Assembly (NCBI GenBank): GCA_963715635.1
Contig: OY970261.1
Location: 2,790,001 to 2,854,000, forward strand
Origin: JAPKZH01 sp963715635
Lineage (GTDB): Bacteria; Acidobacteriota; Aminicenantia; Aminicenantales; UBA4085
DNA: 64,000 nucleotides
Reading direction: 5' to 3'
Shown: positions 26,074 through 34,604 of the stretch, in pieces
Layout of the letters: each line of letters begins with the position of its first letter
Numbering within the stretch: the stretch's first letter is position 1
The notes under the pieces: model-generated
Seen by the model: the letters and a program-made list of their open reading frames with translations, nothing else
What the model was told of the DNA's origin: nothing
Database searches by the model: none
Translations under genes and position numbers: made by a program

Positions 26074-28691
26074 TTGAGCTTTTGGATCAGCCGGCCGAGA
26101 AGGTTCAGCGCGGCCAGGGGGGTTAAAGAGGCGACATCGCAGGAGGTGAGTTCGTTTCGAATCTCCCTGAGGACTTCCTGCTCCCGGTCTTCCCGAAAAA
26201 GGAGCATTTGGTTTTTATCACGGTTCTTCGGGGTCTTGTAGGCGATCCGGGGCAGCCCGGACTCGTCCAGCTCTTGCTTTTCCAAGTTGAACAGGATTTC
26301 CCGGGCCCGGCCGACAACATCCGGCGGAATGCCGGCCAGCTTGGCCACATGGATGCCGTAGCTCTGGTCGGACGGCCCGGCCACGATCTTCCTCAAAAAA
26401 ACTACCTCCTCCTTCCATTCTTTGACCGCCACATGGTAGTTCTTGATCCTTTTAAAAGTGAGGGCCAGCTCGGTCAGTTCATGGTAGTGGGTGGCGAACA
26501 GCGTCTTGGCCCGGATTTCCTCCTTCTCATGGAGAGACTCGGCCACCGCCCAGGCGATACTCAGACCGTCGAAAGTGCTCGTGCCGCGCCCGATTTCGTC
26601 CAGCAGGATCAGGCTCTTGGGCGTCGCGTTATTCAAGATATTCGCGGTTTCCAGCATTTCGACCATGAACGTGGACTGGCCGACGCTCAGAAAATCCATG
26701 GCCCCGATCCGGGTGAAAATCCTGTCGACGGCCCCGATCAAGGATTCCTGGGCGGGGACGAACGAGCCCAACTGGGCCAGGATGCAGATCAGGGCGACCT
26801 GGCGAAGGTAGGTGGATTTCCCTCCCATGTTGGGGCCGGTGATGATCAGGATCTGGTCATCCTCCCTGTCCAAAAAAGCATCGTTAGGAATAAAAGGCTC
26901 CGCGTTGGCCACTTCGATGACCGGGTGCCGACCGTTCTTTATTCTAATGACATCCCCGGCGTTGACTTCGGGCCGGAAATAATTTCGCCGGGAGGCAAGC
27001 TCTCCCAGGGCCAAGTGGACGTCCAGCGCGGCAATGTCCGAAGCGATCCTCTGGAGCCGGACCGTCTCGGCGGCGACCTTTTCGCGGACCTCGATAAAAA
27101 GCTTGTACTCGAGCTCGCCGATCATTTCCTCGGCATGCAGGACTTTTTCCTCGTATTCTTTCAGCTCGGGGGTCAAATAGCGCTCGGAGCTCACCAGGGT
27201 CTGCTTGCGGATGTAATCGGCAGGGACCTGCGGCAGATTCGGCTTGGTCACTTCGATATAATAGCCGAACACTTTGTTGTAGCGGACCTTGAGCGAAGAA
27301 ATGCCCGTCCGTTCGCGCTCCTTCTTCTCAAGAAGCGCGATAAAAGATTTCCCGGAGCGGCTAACCTCCCTCAAGTCGTCCAGCTCCGGATGAAAACCGT
27401 CTTTGATCATGCCGCCTTCGGTCAGCAGGAAGGCGGGTTCATCAAGAATCGCCCGGTCCAAAAGCTCGACAATGTCCCGGGCGTTGTCCCAGCGGCTGCG
27501 GATGTCACCGATCAACACGCTTTGAAAGGGCTCGAGCAAAGAAAAAATCTCCGGCAGAGGAAGGAGTGATTTCTTGAGAGCGACGAGGTCGCGCGGATGG
27601 GCGGCGGCCAGAGAAATCTTTCCGGTCAGCCGCTCCAGGTCCAGGATGCCTTTCAAGCTTTCTCGAAGCTCCTGGCGGGTAATCGCATCCTTGGCCGCCT
27701 CTTCCACGGCGTTCAAGCGGTCATTGATCTGGGCGCAATCGAGGAGCGGCTGAAGAAGCCGGGCCCGCAACAGGCGGCCTCCCATCGGCGTCACCGTGAA
27801 ATCGATGATGTCGAGAAGGGAGTTCTCGACCCGTCCGTCCCTGAGGTTCTTTGTCAGCTCGAGGTTCCGAATCGTTGCCGCATCAAGGACCATGTGGTCG
27901 CCGGAATGGATATAAGAAATCTTATGAACGAGGGCCAGAGAATCCTTGCGGACCTTTTTGAGATAATAGAGCAGGGCGCCCGCCGCGGAAACGGCCAGGT
28001 TTTTATCCTCAATCCCGAAACCGGCCAGGGACTTGACGCGAAAATGATCCATCAGGTAATTTTTGGCCTGCGAAAATTCGAAGGCCCAGGCCTCGACCGG
28101 ACTTTTGAGCACGGTATACAGGTCGCTTTTGGCAAGCACCCGAGTCACCGATTCCTCATCACCCTCGGGAAAGACGAGCTCTTTCGGGGATATCTTATAA
28201 AGCTCGTCTGTGAGCGCCTTGATATCCTGACCGTTCCTTTGAGTGACCTTCATCTCCCCGGCCGTCAGGTCGATCAAGGCCAGTCCCCAGCCGTCGTCTT
28301 GGCTCGACAGGCAAGCGATATAGATATTTTCTTTGGCGGTTTCGAGCTCGACCTCAACGGCCGTTCCCGGCGTCAGGACTTTGATCACTTCCCGTTTGAC
28401 CACGCCTTTGGCTGTCTTCGGGTCTTCGACCTGTTCGCAAACGGCGACTTTGTATCCACGCCTGAGAAGCTTGGCCAAGTACGAATTGACGGCATGGTAG
28501 GGAACGCCGCACATGGGGACTTTTTGGCGCGAGGTCAATGCGATTTCGAGGACGGCCGAGCCGATCTTGGCGTCCTCATAGAACATTTCGTAAAAATCTC
28601 CCAGCCGAAAAAAAAGGAGCGTATCCTGGTGCTGCTTTTTGATCTGGAAATACTGCTCCATCATCGGCGTGACGGAATTTTTCTCAACCAT
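26067..28691 (-). CDS. mutS: DNA mismatch repair protein MutS
   Basis: The 874-residue product has the mismatch-reading F-x-E motif (GDFYEMF, F33/E35), the connector, lever and clamp domains, and the ATPase with Walker A TGPNMGGKSTYLRQVALI, DEIGRGTSTFDGLSIAWAV and the ATHYHELTELA switch. It is full length for MutS1 and recognises mispairs and small loops. It lies 9 bases after a methyltransferase gene on the same strand. I see no mutL in the window. Confidence 0.97.
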   Translation of the reverse strand: MVEKNSVTPMMEQYFQIKKQHQDTLLFFRLGDFYEMFYEDAKIGSAVLEIALTSRQKVPMCGVPYHAVNSYLAKLLRRGYKVAVCEQVEDPKTAKGVVKREVIKVLTPGTAVEVELETAKENIYIACLSSQDDGWGLALIDLTAGEMKVTQRNGQDIKALTDELYKISPKELVFPEGDEESVTRVLAKSDLYTVLKSPVEAWAFEFSQAKNYLMDHFRVKSLAGFGIEDKNLAVSAAGALLYYLKKVRKDSLALVHKISYIHSGDHMVLDAATIRNLELTKNLRDGRVENSLLDIIDFTVTPMGGRLLRARLLQPLLDCAQINDRLNAVEEAAKDAITRQELRESLKGILDLERLTGKISLAAAHPRDLVALKKSLLPLPEIFSLLEPFQSVLIGDIRSRWDNARDIVELLDRAILDEPAFLLTEGGMIKDGFHPELDDLREVSRSGKSFIALLEKKERERTGISSLKVRYNKVFGYYIEVTKPNLPQVPADYIRKQTLVSSERYLTPELKEYEEKVLHAEEMIGELEYKLFIEVREKVAAETVRLQRIASDIAALDVHLALGELASRRNYFRPEVNAGDVIRIKNGRHPVIEVANAEPFIPNDAFLDREDDQILIITGPNMGGKSTYLRQVALICILAQLGSFVPAQESLIGAVDRIFTRIGAMDFLSVGQSTFMVEMLETANILNNATPKSLILLDEIGRGTSTFDGLSIAWAVAESLHEKEEIRAKTLFATHYHELTELALTFKRIKNYHVAVKEWKEEVVFLRKIVAGPSDQSYGIHVAKLAGIPPDVVGRAREILFNLEKQELDESGLPRIAYKTPKNRDKNQMLLFREDREQEVLREIRNELTSCDVASLTPLAALNLLGRLIQKLNQ

Positions 28692-28700
28692 CCTCAGCCT

Positions 28701-29219
28701 TTAAGATTCCTTCGTGTCTTTTTTTCTAGCCCGGACGAAGTAGCCTTCGACGATCCGATCCTGCGGATAATAATTCCATACTAAATTCCAGATTCTGCTC
28801 TTCTGGACGGGGATGATCTCCACCTCGAAGCCCTCCAGCAGGTCCTTGAGAGCCAGGTCACTGAACCGGTAATATTCCGTGCCGTGGCGGGGAAAGCAGA
28901 ACGGAACGGTGAGATAGAGGCGCCCTCCGGGCTTAAGAACGCGCTTGATCTCCGCGACGGCCTGATGGGGATCGCGAAGATGCTCCAACACGTCAAGAGC
29001 GAGAACGGTGTCAAAGCTTTCCCCTCGAAGCCCGGTCCGGCCTTGGATATCCGTCAGAAGGTCGGGCTGACATTCGCGATTGATATCGAGCCTGATAGCT
29101 TCTCGGCTATACGTTCGCCATCCGCATCCTACATCCAGGACCTTCCCCTGTAAGAGCAGATGTTTCTTGAGAAGCCTGTCCCTCCGTTTTCGCCAGTATG
29201 TCTTTCCCTTGTGTCGCAT
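28701..29219 (-). CDS. class I SAM-dependent methyltransferase
   Basis: The 172-residue product has the SAM-binding glycine motif VLDVGCGWRTYSREA, an acidic residue at the end of strand 2 (IRLDINRE), motif II FDTVLALDVLEHLRDP, and LKPGGRLYLTVPF. It is a Methyltransf_11-type enzyme; the substrate cannot be inferred. No clear ribosome site precedes ATG 29219. It is upstream of mutS, nine bases apart, so probably co-transcribed. Confidence 0.85.
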   Translation of the reverse strand: MRHKGKTYWRKRRDRLLKKHLLLQGKVLDVGCGWRTYSREAIRLDINRECQPDLLTDIQGRTGLRGESFDTVLALDVLEHLRDPHQAVAEIKRVLKPGGRLYLTVPFCFPRHGTEYYRFSDLALKDLLEGFEVEIIPVQKSRIWNLVWNYYPQDRIVEGYFVRARKKDTKES

Positions 29220-29244
29220 CGCCGCTAATGGTTTTTCTTACCCC

Positions 29245-29384
29245 CGCATTATATGGGGAACCGGCCCGGTTATCAATACTGGAACGCTTGACGCGGAAAC
29301 TTGCCGTGGCGCAATATTTTTGTTATGTTTCGGAAAAATGGCGGATGAACCATGAACAATCAGGCCTGGGCTTTTTTCTGGGTT
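29245..29384 (+). repeat. left copy of a 140-bp direct repeat
   Basis: These 140 bases align without gaps to 38592-38731 with about ten mismatches by eye. The right copy is the upstream region and first 11 codons of the beta-galactosidase gene. The left copy therefore carries a duplicated promoter region and gene start (MNNQAWAFFWV versus MNNKALAFIWV). The two copies bracket the second accessory block. Confidence 0.85.
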
Positions 29385-29600
29385 GAACAAGCGTTGATAG
29401 CAAAACTATTGTTGGTAAATAGGGAACTAAATGCAAGATTTAACACTCTAATAACTATAGGAAAAGATATTTCTTGTGCATCAAAAGAGGTGGAAATTAT
29501 AGCAAAGACATTAAAGGAAACTGAAGCTCTTGATAGAATATTGCATTTTTATTTAAACACGATTAGGGAAAAATCTAAGGAACAAGACCTAAATAAATAA
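29352..29600 (+). CDS. chimeric small ORF fused to a duplicated gene start
   Basis: The first 11 codons come from the 140-bp repeat (the beta-galactosidase start). The remaining 71 residues (EQALIAKLLLVNRELNARFN, then KEVEIIAKTLKETEALDRIL) are encoded by clearly AT-richer DNA and look helical, possibly coiled-coil. It may be expressed from the duplicated leader, or it may be a chance fusion of the leader to a gene fragment. No family is recognised. Confidence 0.35.
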   Translation: MNNQAWAFFWVEQALIAKLLLVNRELNARFNTLITIGKDISCASKEVEIIAKTLKETEALDRILHFYLNTIREKSKEQDLNK

Positions 29601-30301
29601 ATCGGTTTTTCTCTTATAGGAACACCCATTGAGGCGAAGGGAGGCCGGACAAAGAAGATCCAAAAGAGAATAGTTGCCACGGATATGCTCCACGTTTATA
29701 AAACCAATCGAAATTCAAGAATTTTTCACATAGACTGAGCTATTTTTAGCGATTTTGTCAACGCTGTATTCACACAAGATTATAAAGGTTAAGTTGTCTC
29801 AGGCGAATAGAAATCCTTGTACCTTCAGGGCCTGAGGTGAAAATAGGACAGATTCATGTTGCTAAGAATAGGACATATTCATGTTGTGTTGACAAATCCC
29901 CAACCTAATTTGACATCTCATGAGCCGAGATTTATGCTCTATGAGGATGACCGGAGGGGCAAATTGTTACAGGGAGTTTCGCTCGGCCAGCACAGCCAAA
30001 AAGGAGATTCTTATAAATTTAAAACTGATTTTATGATATTCTCTCCTTTCTGTGGGTTACTTGTTGATCGAACGTGTTTTTTGTGGGTATTATAGTTGAC
30101 AGAGTCGCTTAGAGGATGGGAATTTGATAGAATGGAGTGAAAATCATCATCAACAAAAAAACCAATTTCCTATCCTTTAAGAAGCCGCACATGGAGAAGA
30201 GTCCGAGGAGGAGCAGGTATCCAGGAAATACCATCACTGGACACTTCAGATTAAATCAAGACAGATCAATGATACTGGAACCATTTTGAAGGAGGCACTA
30301 T
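29601..30301. other. 700-bp segment without a supported gene
   Basis: The only frame of note (29856-30095) has no ribosome site and reads like noise. The segment holds TGAGCTATTTTTAGCGATTTTG-like text at 29733-29763, related to TGAGCCATTTTTAGTGG at about 18204, plus the tandem repeat at 29842-29886. An imperfect inverted pair, CTTAGAGGATGGGAATTTG / CAATTTCCTATCCTTTAAG, lies at about 30108-30183. It looks like layers of insertion-sequence debris. Confidence 0.5.
29842..29886 (+). repeat. two tandem 20-bp direct repeats
   Basis: AATAGGACAGATTCATGTTG (29842-29861) and the same string with one change (29867-29886) are spaced 25 bases apart. Such paired sites are typical of a transposase-binding end of an insertion element, but no matching transposase is present. 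Confidence 0.6.
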
Positions 30302-30700
30302 ATGTCGGAGAAACCAAACGCTGGAAAGGTCCCGGGGGGAGAAGCACGTATTGTGAAGGAGGGAGTTGTGCTTCTTGGGAGCATGGAACTCTATGTCCCA
30401 GTCGGAGACGAAAAAAATGCTGTAGATGCTTGGAACGGCGTCAACTTGGGGTCGGAAGCTGACGAACTTGTTGCCGAGATACTCAGGATCGGCCACGAAG
30501 ATGGTTTTCGCTCTGTAAGTTCGGGGGGCAAGTTCGATGAGAAGGGAAACCACATAAGGGCCCGAGAGATCGGCGAAAGGCTCCGTGAACTGGGAGGCCA
30601 TAATCTCATGATGAAGGCGTGGTGGAGAGTGGAGATTGAGAAATACCGCTCCGGTTTAAGAGAGAGCAGGTCGCTAGAGTTTTGCTGGGATTTAGATTAG
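30302..30700 (+). CDS. hypothetical protein, accessory region
   Basis: ATG 30302 follows GGAGG with a six-base gap, which supports a real gene. The product has 132 residues: an N-terminal hydrophobic strand (ARIVKEGVVLLGSMELYVPV), a central helical part (SEADELVAEILRIGHEDGFRS), and the Trp-rich end AWWRVEIEKYRSGLRE. I recognise no family. It lies between insertion-sequence remnants on both sides and on the strand opposite to the HEAT-repeat gene. Confidence 0.6.
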   Translation: MSEKPNAGKVPGGEARIVKEGVVLLGSMELYVPVGDEKNAVDAWNGVNLGSEADELVAEILRIGHEDGFRSVSSGGKFDEKGNHIRAREIGERLRELGGHNLMMKAWWRVEIEKYRSGLRESRSLEFCWDLD

Positions 30701-30739
30701 GGACCTCCTCCAAGAACCGCAAGGCTCTCTCCACAGGTG

Positions 30740-31015
30740 GCGCATCGAGGGGGAGCAGGTCACTCTTGCCTTGTTTATCGTCCTCAGCCTGGCCACCAGC
30801 TTCTTCATCCTCGCGTTTTCTTGCTTGAGCTCCTTGAGCCGTTTGACCTGGTCAGCCCTCATCCCGCTACACTCCTTCCGCCAGCGGCAATAGGTCTGTT
30901 CGGAGACTCCCAGTTTGCGCTAGACCTCAGCGACCTGAGCCCCTTGGCTAAGGAGCACCTCCGCCTCACGGAGCATGGTGATGATCTGCTCCGGAGAAAA
31001 CCGTTTCCTGCTCAT
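30740..31015 (-). pseudogene. IS3-family OrfA remnant with an in-frame stop
   Basis: From ATG 31015 (preceded by GGAG) the minus strand reads MSRKRFSPEQIITMLREAEV, then LLSQGAQVAEV, a TAG, then RKLGVSEQTYCRWRKECSGM and RADQVKRLKELKQENARMKK. This is IS3-family OrfA (HTH_Tnp_1), where a Cys normally stands at the TAG position. The typical C-terminus is lost after KKLVA. No OrfB is present. Confidence 0.85.
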
Positions 31016-31084
31016 GTCCAACTCCTTTCAACTGCCAAAATCTTACCACAGGGAGTGGAACGATCTCAGGGGGTCAGGTCAATA

Positions 31085-31237
31085 CGTGTTATTGCCTTCC
31101 TCACCGACTATGCTGTGGTGGACAAAATCATACATCACCTCAAGCTGACATTCGTCGCAGAGAGACCTCCTCACCATCATGTCGCCAACCAGGAACTCTT
31201 GATGGCCGCTGAATCCTACAGTGAATATTCTTCGTGA
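31085..31237 (+). pseudogene. remnant: C-terminus of an IS91-like transposase (second + copy)
   Basis: The frame reads RVIAFLTDYAVVDKIIHHLK, then LTFVAERPPHHHVANQELLM and AAESYSEYSS. It matches residues about 372-422 of the intact copy (KVIAFITDYRAVDRIIDHLK). It begins right after a GGGGTCAGGTCAAT string and lacks all of the catalytic part. Confidence 0.85.
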
Positions 31238-31289
31238 TTCTCTCTTTGTATTATGACGCAGGCTGCTCTCCGCCACTGGCGCTCGTGAC

Positions 31290-33329
31290 CTAGACGCCCG
31301 CGTCGCTCAGGGATTCCCAGAGCGCCTGGACCGAAGGGAAGCGGCGGCACAGCGCGTCCTTCGCTTCGTCGAACTCCGCCATCGTCCAGGGTTCCCGCGA
31401 TTTCATCTTCTCGATGGTCTCGGCGAACGCCGACTTGTAGTTGTTCGGGAACCAGATGACACGGCTAGGCTCAGGATCGTCGACGACGAAGGCTAGCATG
31501 AATCTGTCCTGTCGTGCCATGTCTTGGAAGAACAACTGTCCGGGGCTGTAGAAGTTCCACCACGTCTCGTAGTACTTGCCCTCGACGAGCGCCAGCATCA
31601 CGAGAACGACAGCAGCGTCACAGTCTATGACTCCCATGCGGGTGCGGACGGTCGGTTCTTCCGGAAGAGCAAGCACGTGCTCTAGATCCTCGTGCACGAC
31701 GATCGCAGCGACGGGCCCTTCATCGATCTCGAAGCGGGCGACGCCCGCGGTGCCCTTCGGCGAGTGCTCGAGAAGCAGCCTCACAACGTCAGTCTTTGAC
31801 ACCGTGTTCCAGATGTTGTGCGGAATATCGCCCCTGCTCGGAATCAGTACCACGCGCAGGCCCTTTTCGATCCCCTCCTTTCCGATGCTCTGGATCTTCT
31901 GGATTGAATAAACGTTGTAAGGTGTCCCGGCACCATAGCTAAAGTTGATGATAAGCCCGTAGGGCGTCCTATACAACGGATCTTTCGCCGGGTTGTTAAG
32001 GAGCGACCAGAGGTCGTTCACTGTCCCTAGAGCCAGGGTTGAGAGAGGCTTCGTCGTGAGGTAATAACGCTGGTATCCGGAGATGAAGGCATTGGCCTTC
32101 TCTTCATTTGAAAAGATCATGATGGATTCATCTCCGCCCATTTTCGCGGTTAGTGGTCGGTCGCCAAAGAGTACCGCATAGCAAAATAGCCTAGACGATG
32201 TCTTGCACCGGAGGCCAGCCACGATGTCTTCGACTAGAGCCGTTAACGCCGGGATCTCAGGCTCCTTAGTAGCCGGTTCTGTGGTTCCGACTAATACCGG
32301 CTCCGGAATACCCAATCGCTTCCGCCGAGCATAAATCCGGTTCCAAAGATTATGTGGGGGAATGCCTTTATCCTTCTTATACGTTGCGTCTCTTGGGTTC
32401 TCGTAACCGCGCCCAAAGTTCAACTGGTACTTGCCCTGAATTCCAGCTAATTTAGGCAGAATTTTGACATAAGCCAGATCACGCCCATATTCATTTTGAA
32501 GATATGGAATTGCGTAATCAGCAGAAGCAAAAGCACAAAATCCATTCAATTCTATTGGGCTGCCTTCGGGCGGATTCTTCTGGAAGAGCATTACACAGCA
32601 AAAATCCTCTGATATCGGACATGGGTATTCGCTGAATTGTACTTCGATCAGATCAGCATACTTTTCGACGATATCGCAGAGTTCTTCTGGAGTCATCCAG
32701 TAGTCCAACCTCATCCAGTCGTATTTGGGCTTGTATTCCGTTGGCGTGAAGGCTCTCTCGAGGAACGTCCTTAGTTCATCGAATGATGATAAGTTGGGTA
32801 ATTGGCGAGTACGCTCGGATGCGGGCTTTACGCGTAGTGGCACTTTGGCTGGCACCTCCGGCTCTGCTCTGGGCATCGTCCGCTCTTCACGAACTAATCC
32901 CAGCGCTTCCCGTATTTTTTTCAGTGCCGATGCGGCAAAATTTCGAACCCAATCATCTTTATCTTTTAATGCATTAGTCAAAGGCTCAACTGCTTTTCCT
33001 TCTCCCAATTCTCCTAAGGACTCGGCTGCGTGCCATCTCACATCTGGATTTACATCATTTTTCAATGCTTCAATCAAAGGCTCTAATGCTTTCTTATCAC
33101 CTATTCTTCCCAAAGCGTTTGCTGATACCCATCGGACAACTTCATCTTTGTCACTGTCCAATGCTTCAATTAAAGGTTCAACTGCATCAGCTCCTATTTC
33201 GACTATCATATCCAGTGCTCCGAATGAATCGTTTATTGAGGTACCAATAATTCTTGAATGTTTCAACACTTCAAGCAAACCTTTAACATCTTTCTTAGCC
33301 TTCATCTCTTTCACATTCGGTTTACTCAT
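31290..33329 (-). CDS. HEAT-repeat protein with a large unknown C-terminal region
   Basis: The second of two adjacent ATGs (33329) is preferred because AGGAGG lies six bases before it. The product has 679 residues. Residues ~35-140 are HEAT/PBS-lyase repeats (ALDMIVEIGADAVEPLIEAL, SANALGRIGDKKALEPLIEA, AAESLGELGEGKAVEPLTNA). A Pro-rich linker leads to about 500 residues of unknown type containing DYWMTPEELCDIVEKYADLI, GGDESIMIFSNEEKANAFIS and two similar blocks ending IPPHNLWNRI and IPHNIWNTV, which may be an internal duplication. No membrane segment is seen. Codon use looks mixed: the first ~250 residues are AT-richer than the C-terminal third. It is the largest unexplained gene in the block. 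Confidence 0.75.
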   Translation of the reverse strand: MSKPNVKEMKAKKDVKGLLEVLKHSRIIGTSINDSFGALDMIVEIGADAVEPLIEALDSDKDEVVRWVSANALGRIGDKKALEPLIEALKNDVNPDVRWHAAESLGELGEGKAVEPLTNALKDKDDWVRNFAASALKKIREALGLVREERTMPRAEPEVPAKVPLRVKPASERTRQLPNLSSFDELRTFLERAFTPTEYKPKYDWMRLDYWMTPEELCDIVEKYADLIEVQFSEYPCPISEDFCCVMLFQKNPPEGSPIELNGFCAFASADYAIPYLQNEYGRDLAYVKILPKLAGIQGKYQLNFGRGYENPRDATYKKDKGIPPHNLWNRIYARRKRLGIPEPVLVGTTEPATKEPEIPALTALVEDIVAGLRCKTSSRLFCYAVLFGDRPLTAKMGGDESIMIFSNEEKANAFISGYQRYYLTTKPLSTLALGTVNDLWSLLNNPAKDPLYRTPYGLIINFSYGAGTPYNVYSIQKIQSIGKEGIEKGLRVVLIPSRGDIPHNIWNTVSKTDVVRLLLEHSPKGTAGVARFEIDEGPVAAIVVHEDLEHVLALPEEPTVRTRMGVIDCDAAVVLVMLALVEGKYYETWWNFYSPGQLFFQDMARQDRFMLAFVVDDPEPSRVIWFPNNYKSAFAETIEKMKSREPWTMAEFDEAKDALCRRFPSVQALWESLSDAGV

Positions 33330-33465
33330 CATTCACCTCCTGTTTGTTAAATCAAAAAAGCGCACCACCCATCGCCATATCAACTGGGAATTGGAATTTG
33401 GCTTTTGGTTGCGCTAGCCAAGTGGGCATCTTTGGCTCAATTTTCCCATCAATCATCGGGAAGAA

Positions 33466-33494
33466 TAGTAAATCAAACCTCGAAAGGGTGTCAA
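33466..33494 (-). promoter_or_regulatory. possible outward promoter at the IS element edge
   Basis: On the minus strand TTGACA (33489-33494), a 17-base spacer and TACTAT (33466-33471) point toward the HEAT-repeat gene start at 33329. It lies 5 bases outside the left end of the IS481-like element, in sequence related to an IS91-like end. Confidence 0.45.
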
Positions 33495-33499
33495 GGACA

Positions 33500-34600
33500 T
33501 GAACTCGTTCACTACATTAGTGACACCTAAGCCGTATGCTTTTTCAACCAGCGTTGATAGTACTCATGGGGTGTCAAGTAATCAAGCGATTGATGGGGCC
33601 GGATGAAGTTATAAGTCTTATTCCAGCTCTCCAATTGCCGATTATGATCCTCGAGTTTGATCTCAATATCTTCGACTTCATAAAACTCCTCGCGATGGGT
33701 CCGGTTCGATCTTTCCACGAAGGCTTGCAGCTTAGGAGATCGCGGTGGGGTGATGAACAAGCGGATGGTCTGTCCTCGGCAGGCCACCTCAAAGTGCTTT
33801 TTGAACTCCGATCCTCCGTCGATCTGGATGGCTCGGATGGAGAAGGGGAACTTGCGTTCCATATACTCCAGGAAGCAGGCCGCAGCCCAGCTGGAGGCAT
33901 GGCGATAGGCTCGGGAGCAGTCCCAGCGAGAGAGGGCATCTCGGGCACTAAATTGATGGCGGATATCGTCGCTCTGCAGCCGAATCTCGACGGTATCGAT
34001 CTGGATCAGATCGCCGGGAGCGTCCACCCGGTATCCCCAGGGCTTGCGGATGGCATAGCGCGGCTTCCAGCGCCGTTTCCGAGCCGCTTTGGCCAAACGG
34101 ACGTTGAGCGGTTCGACCAAGACCCCGCGTTCTTTCAGCCGGTTCATGACCCGGCCGACCGTGGAGGCCGAGGTCCGGAGGCCTTCCCGTCTCAGAAGAA
34201 CCACCAGCTTATCTTTTCCCCACCGGGGGTACTTCTGGCGCAGGGCTAAGATCCGGTCCACAATCGCCGTTGGCGTTTGAGGTGTCCGGAGATGCCGCGG
34301 TCGCCGGCTCTCCTCTTCCAGGGTGGTTAAGTCATAGGCATCGAACCTTCGTTTCCAGCGGTAAAAAGTTTGGGGAGAGATATTAAAACGGCGGCAGGTC
34401 AAGCGGGCGTTTCGGTACTTGGAATAATGATCCATCCATTTCAGACGCGCCGCCGCATTCGGGGAGATCGTCCCCTAACGGACGAGTGACCGAATGTACT
34501 CTGACCCTGGAATCAGGGACCCATAAGTGCTCGTACGCTGTAGATACATGGCACCACCTATCATATCCCAGGGTGTCACCTATGTATCTGAACGAGAACA
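33500..34600 (-). mobile_element. complete IS481-like insertion sequence with 4-bp target duplication
   Basis: The left end TGAACTCGTTCACTACATTA (from 33500) and the inverted right end TGTTCTCGTTCAGATACATA (ending at 34600) form imperfect ~28-bp terminal inverted repeats, both continuing to GTGACACC. GACA lies directly outside each end (33496-33499 and 34601-34604), as a target-site duplication. The element is 1,101 bp with one transposase gene. The flanks together read like the terminal region of an IS91-like copy, so this element landed inside it. Confidence 0.85.
33527..34435 (-). CDS. IS481-family DDE transposase
   Basis: The 302-residue product has an N-terminal HTH (LTCRRFNISPQTFYRWKRRF), a second HTH (KDKLVVLLRREGLRTSAST), and an integrase core with the catalytic acids in DLIQIDTVEI, AIQIDGGSEF and AFVERSNRTHREEF. 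It ends with the typical FIRPHQSLDYLTPHEY. In most relatives the N-terminus is ~12 residues longer (ARLKW precedes the ATG in frame here, but with no start codon before a stop), so either the ATG at 34435 is used or the start is damaged. All catalytic residues are present, so it may be active. Confidence 0.9.
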   Translation of the reverse strand: MDHYSKYRNARLTCRRFNISPQTFYRWKRRFDAYDLTTLEEESRRPRHLRTPQTPTAIVDRILALRQKYPRWGKDKLVVLLRREGLRTSASTVGRVMNRLKERGVLVEPLNVRLAKAARKRRWKPRYAIRKPWGYRVDAPGDLIQIDTVEIRLQSDDIRHQFSARDALSRWDCSRAYRHASSWAAACFLEYMERKFPFSIRAIQIDGGSEFKKHFEVACRGQTIRLFITPPRSPKLQAFVERSNRTHREEFYEVEDIEIKLEDHNRQLESWNKTYNFIRPHQSLDYLTPHEYYQRWLKKHTA

Positions 34601-34604
34601 GACA

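Noticed and set aside
29856..30095. 79-residue + frame
   Set aside because: It runs through the tandem repeat and other debris and has no start signal or recognisable domain.
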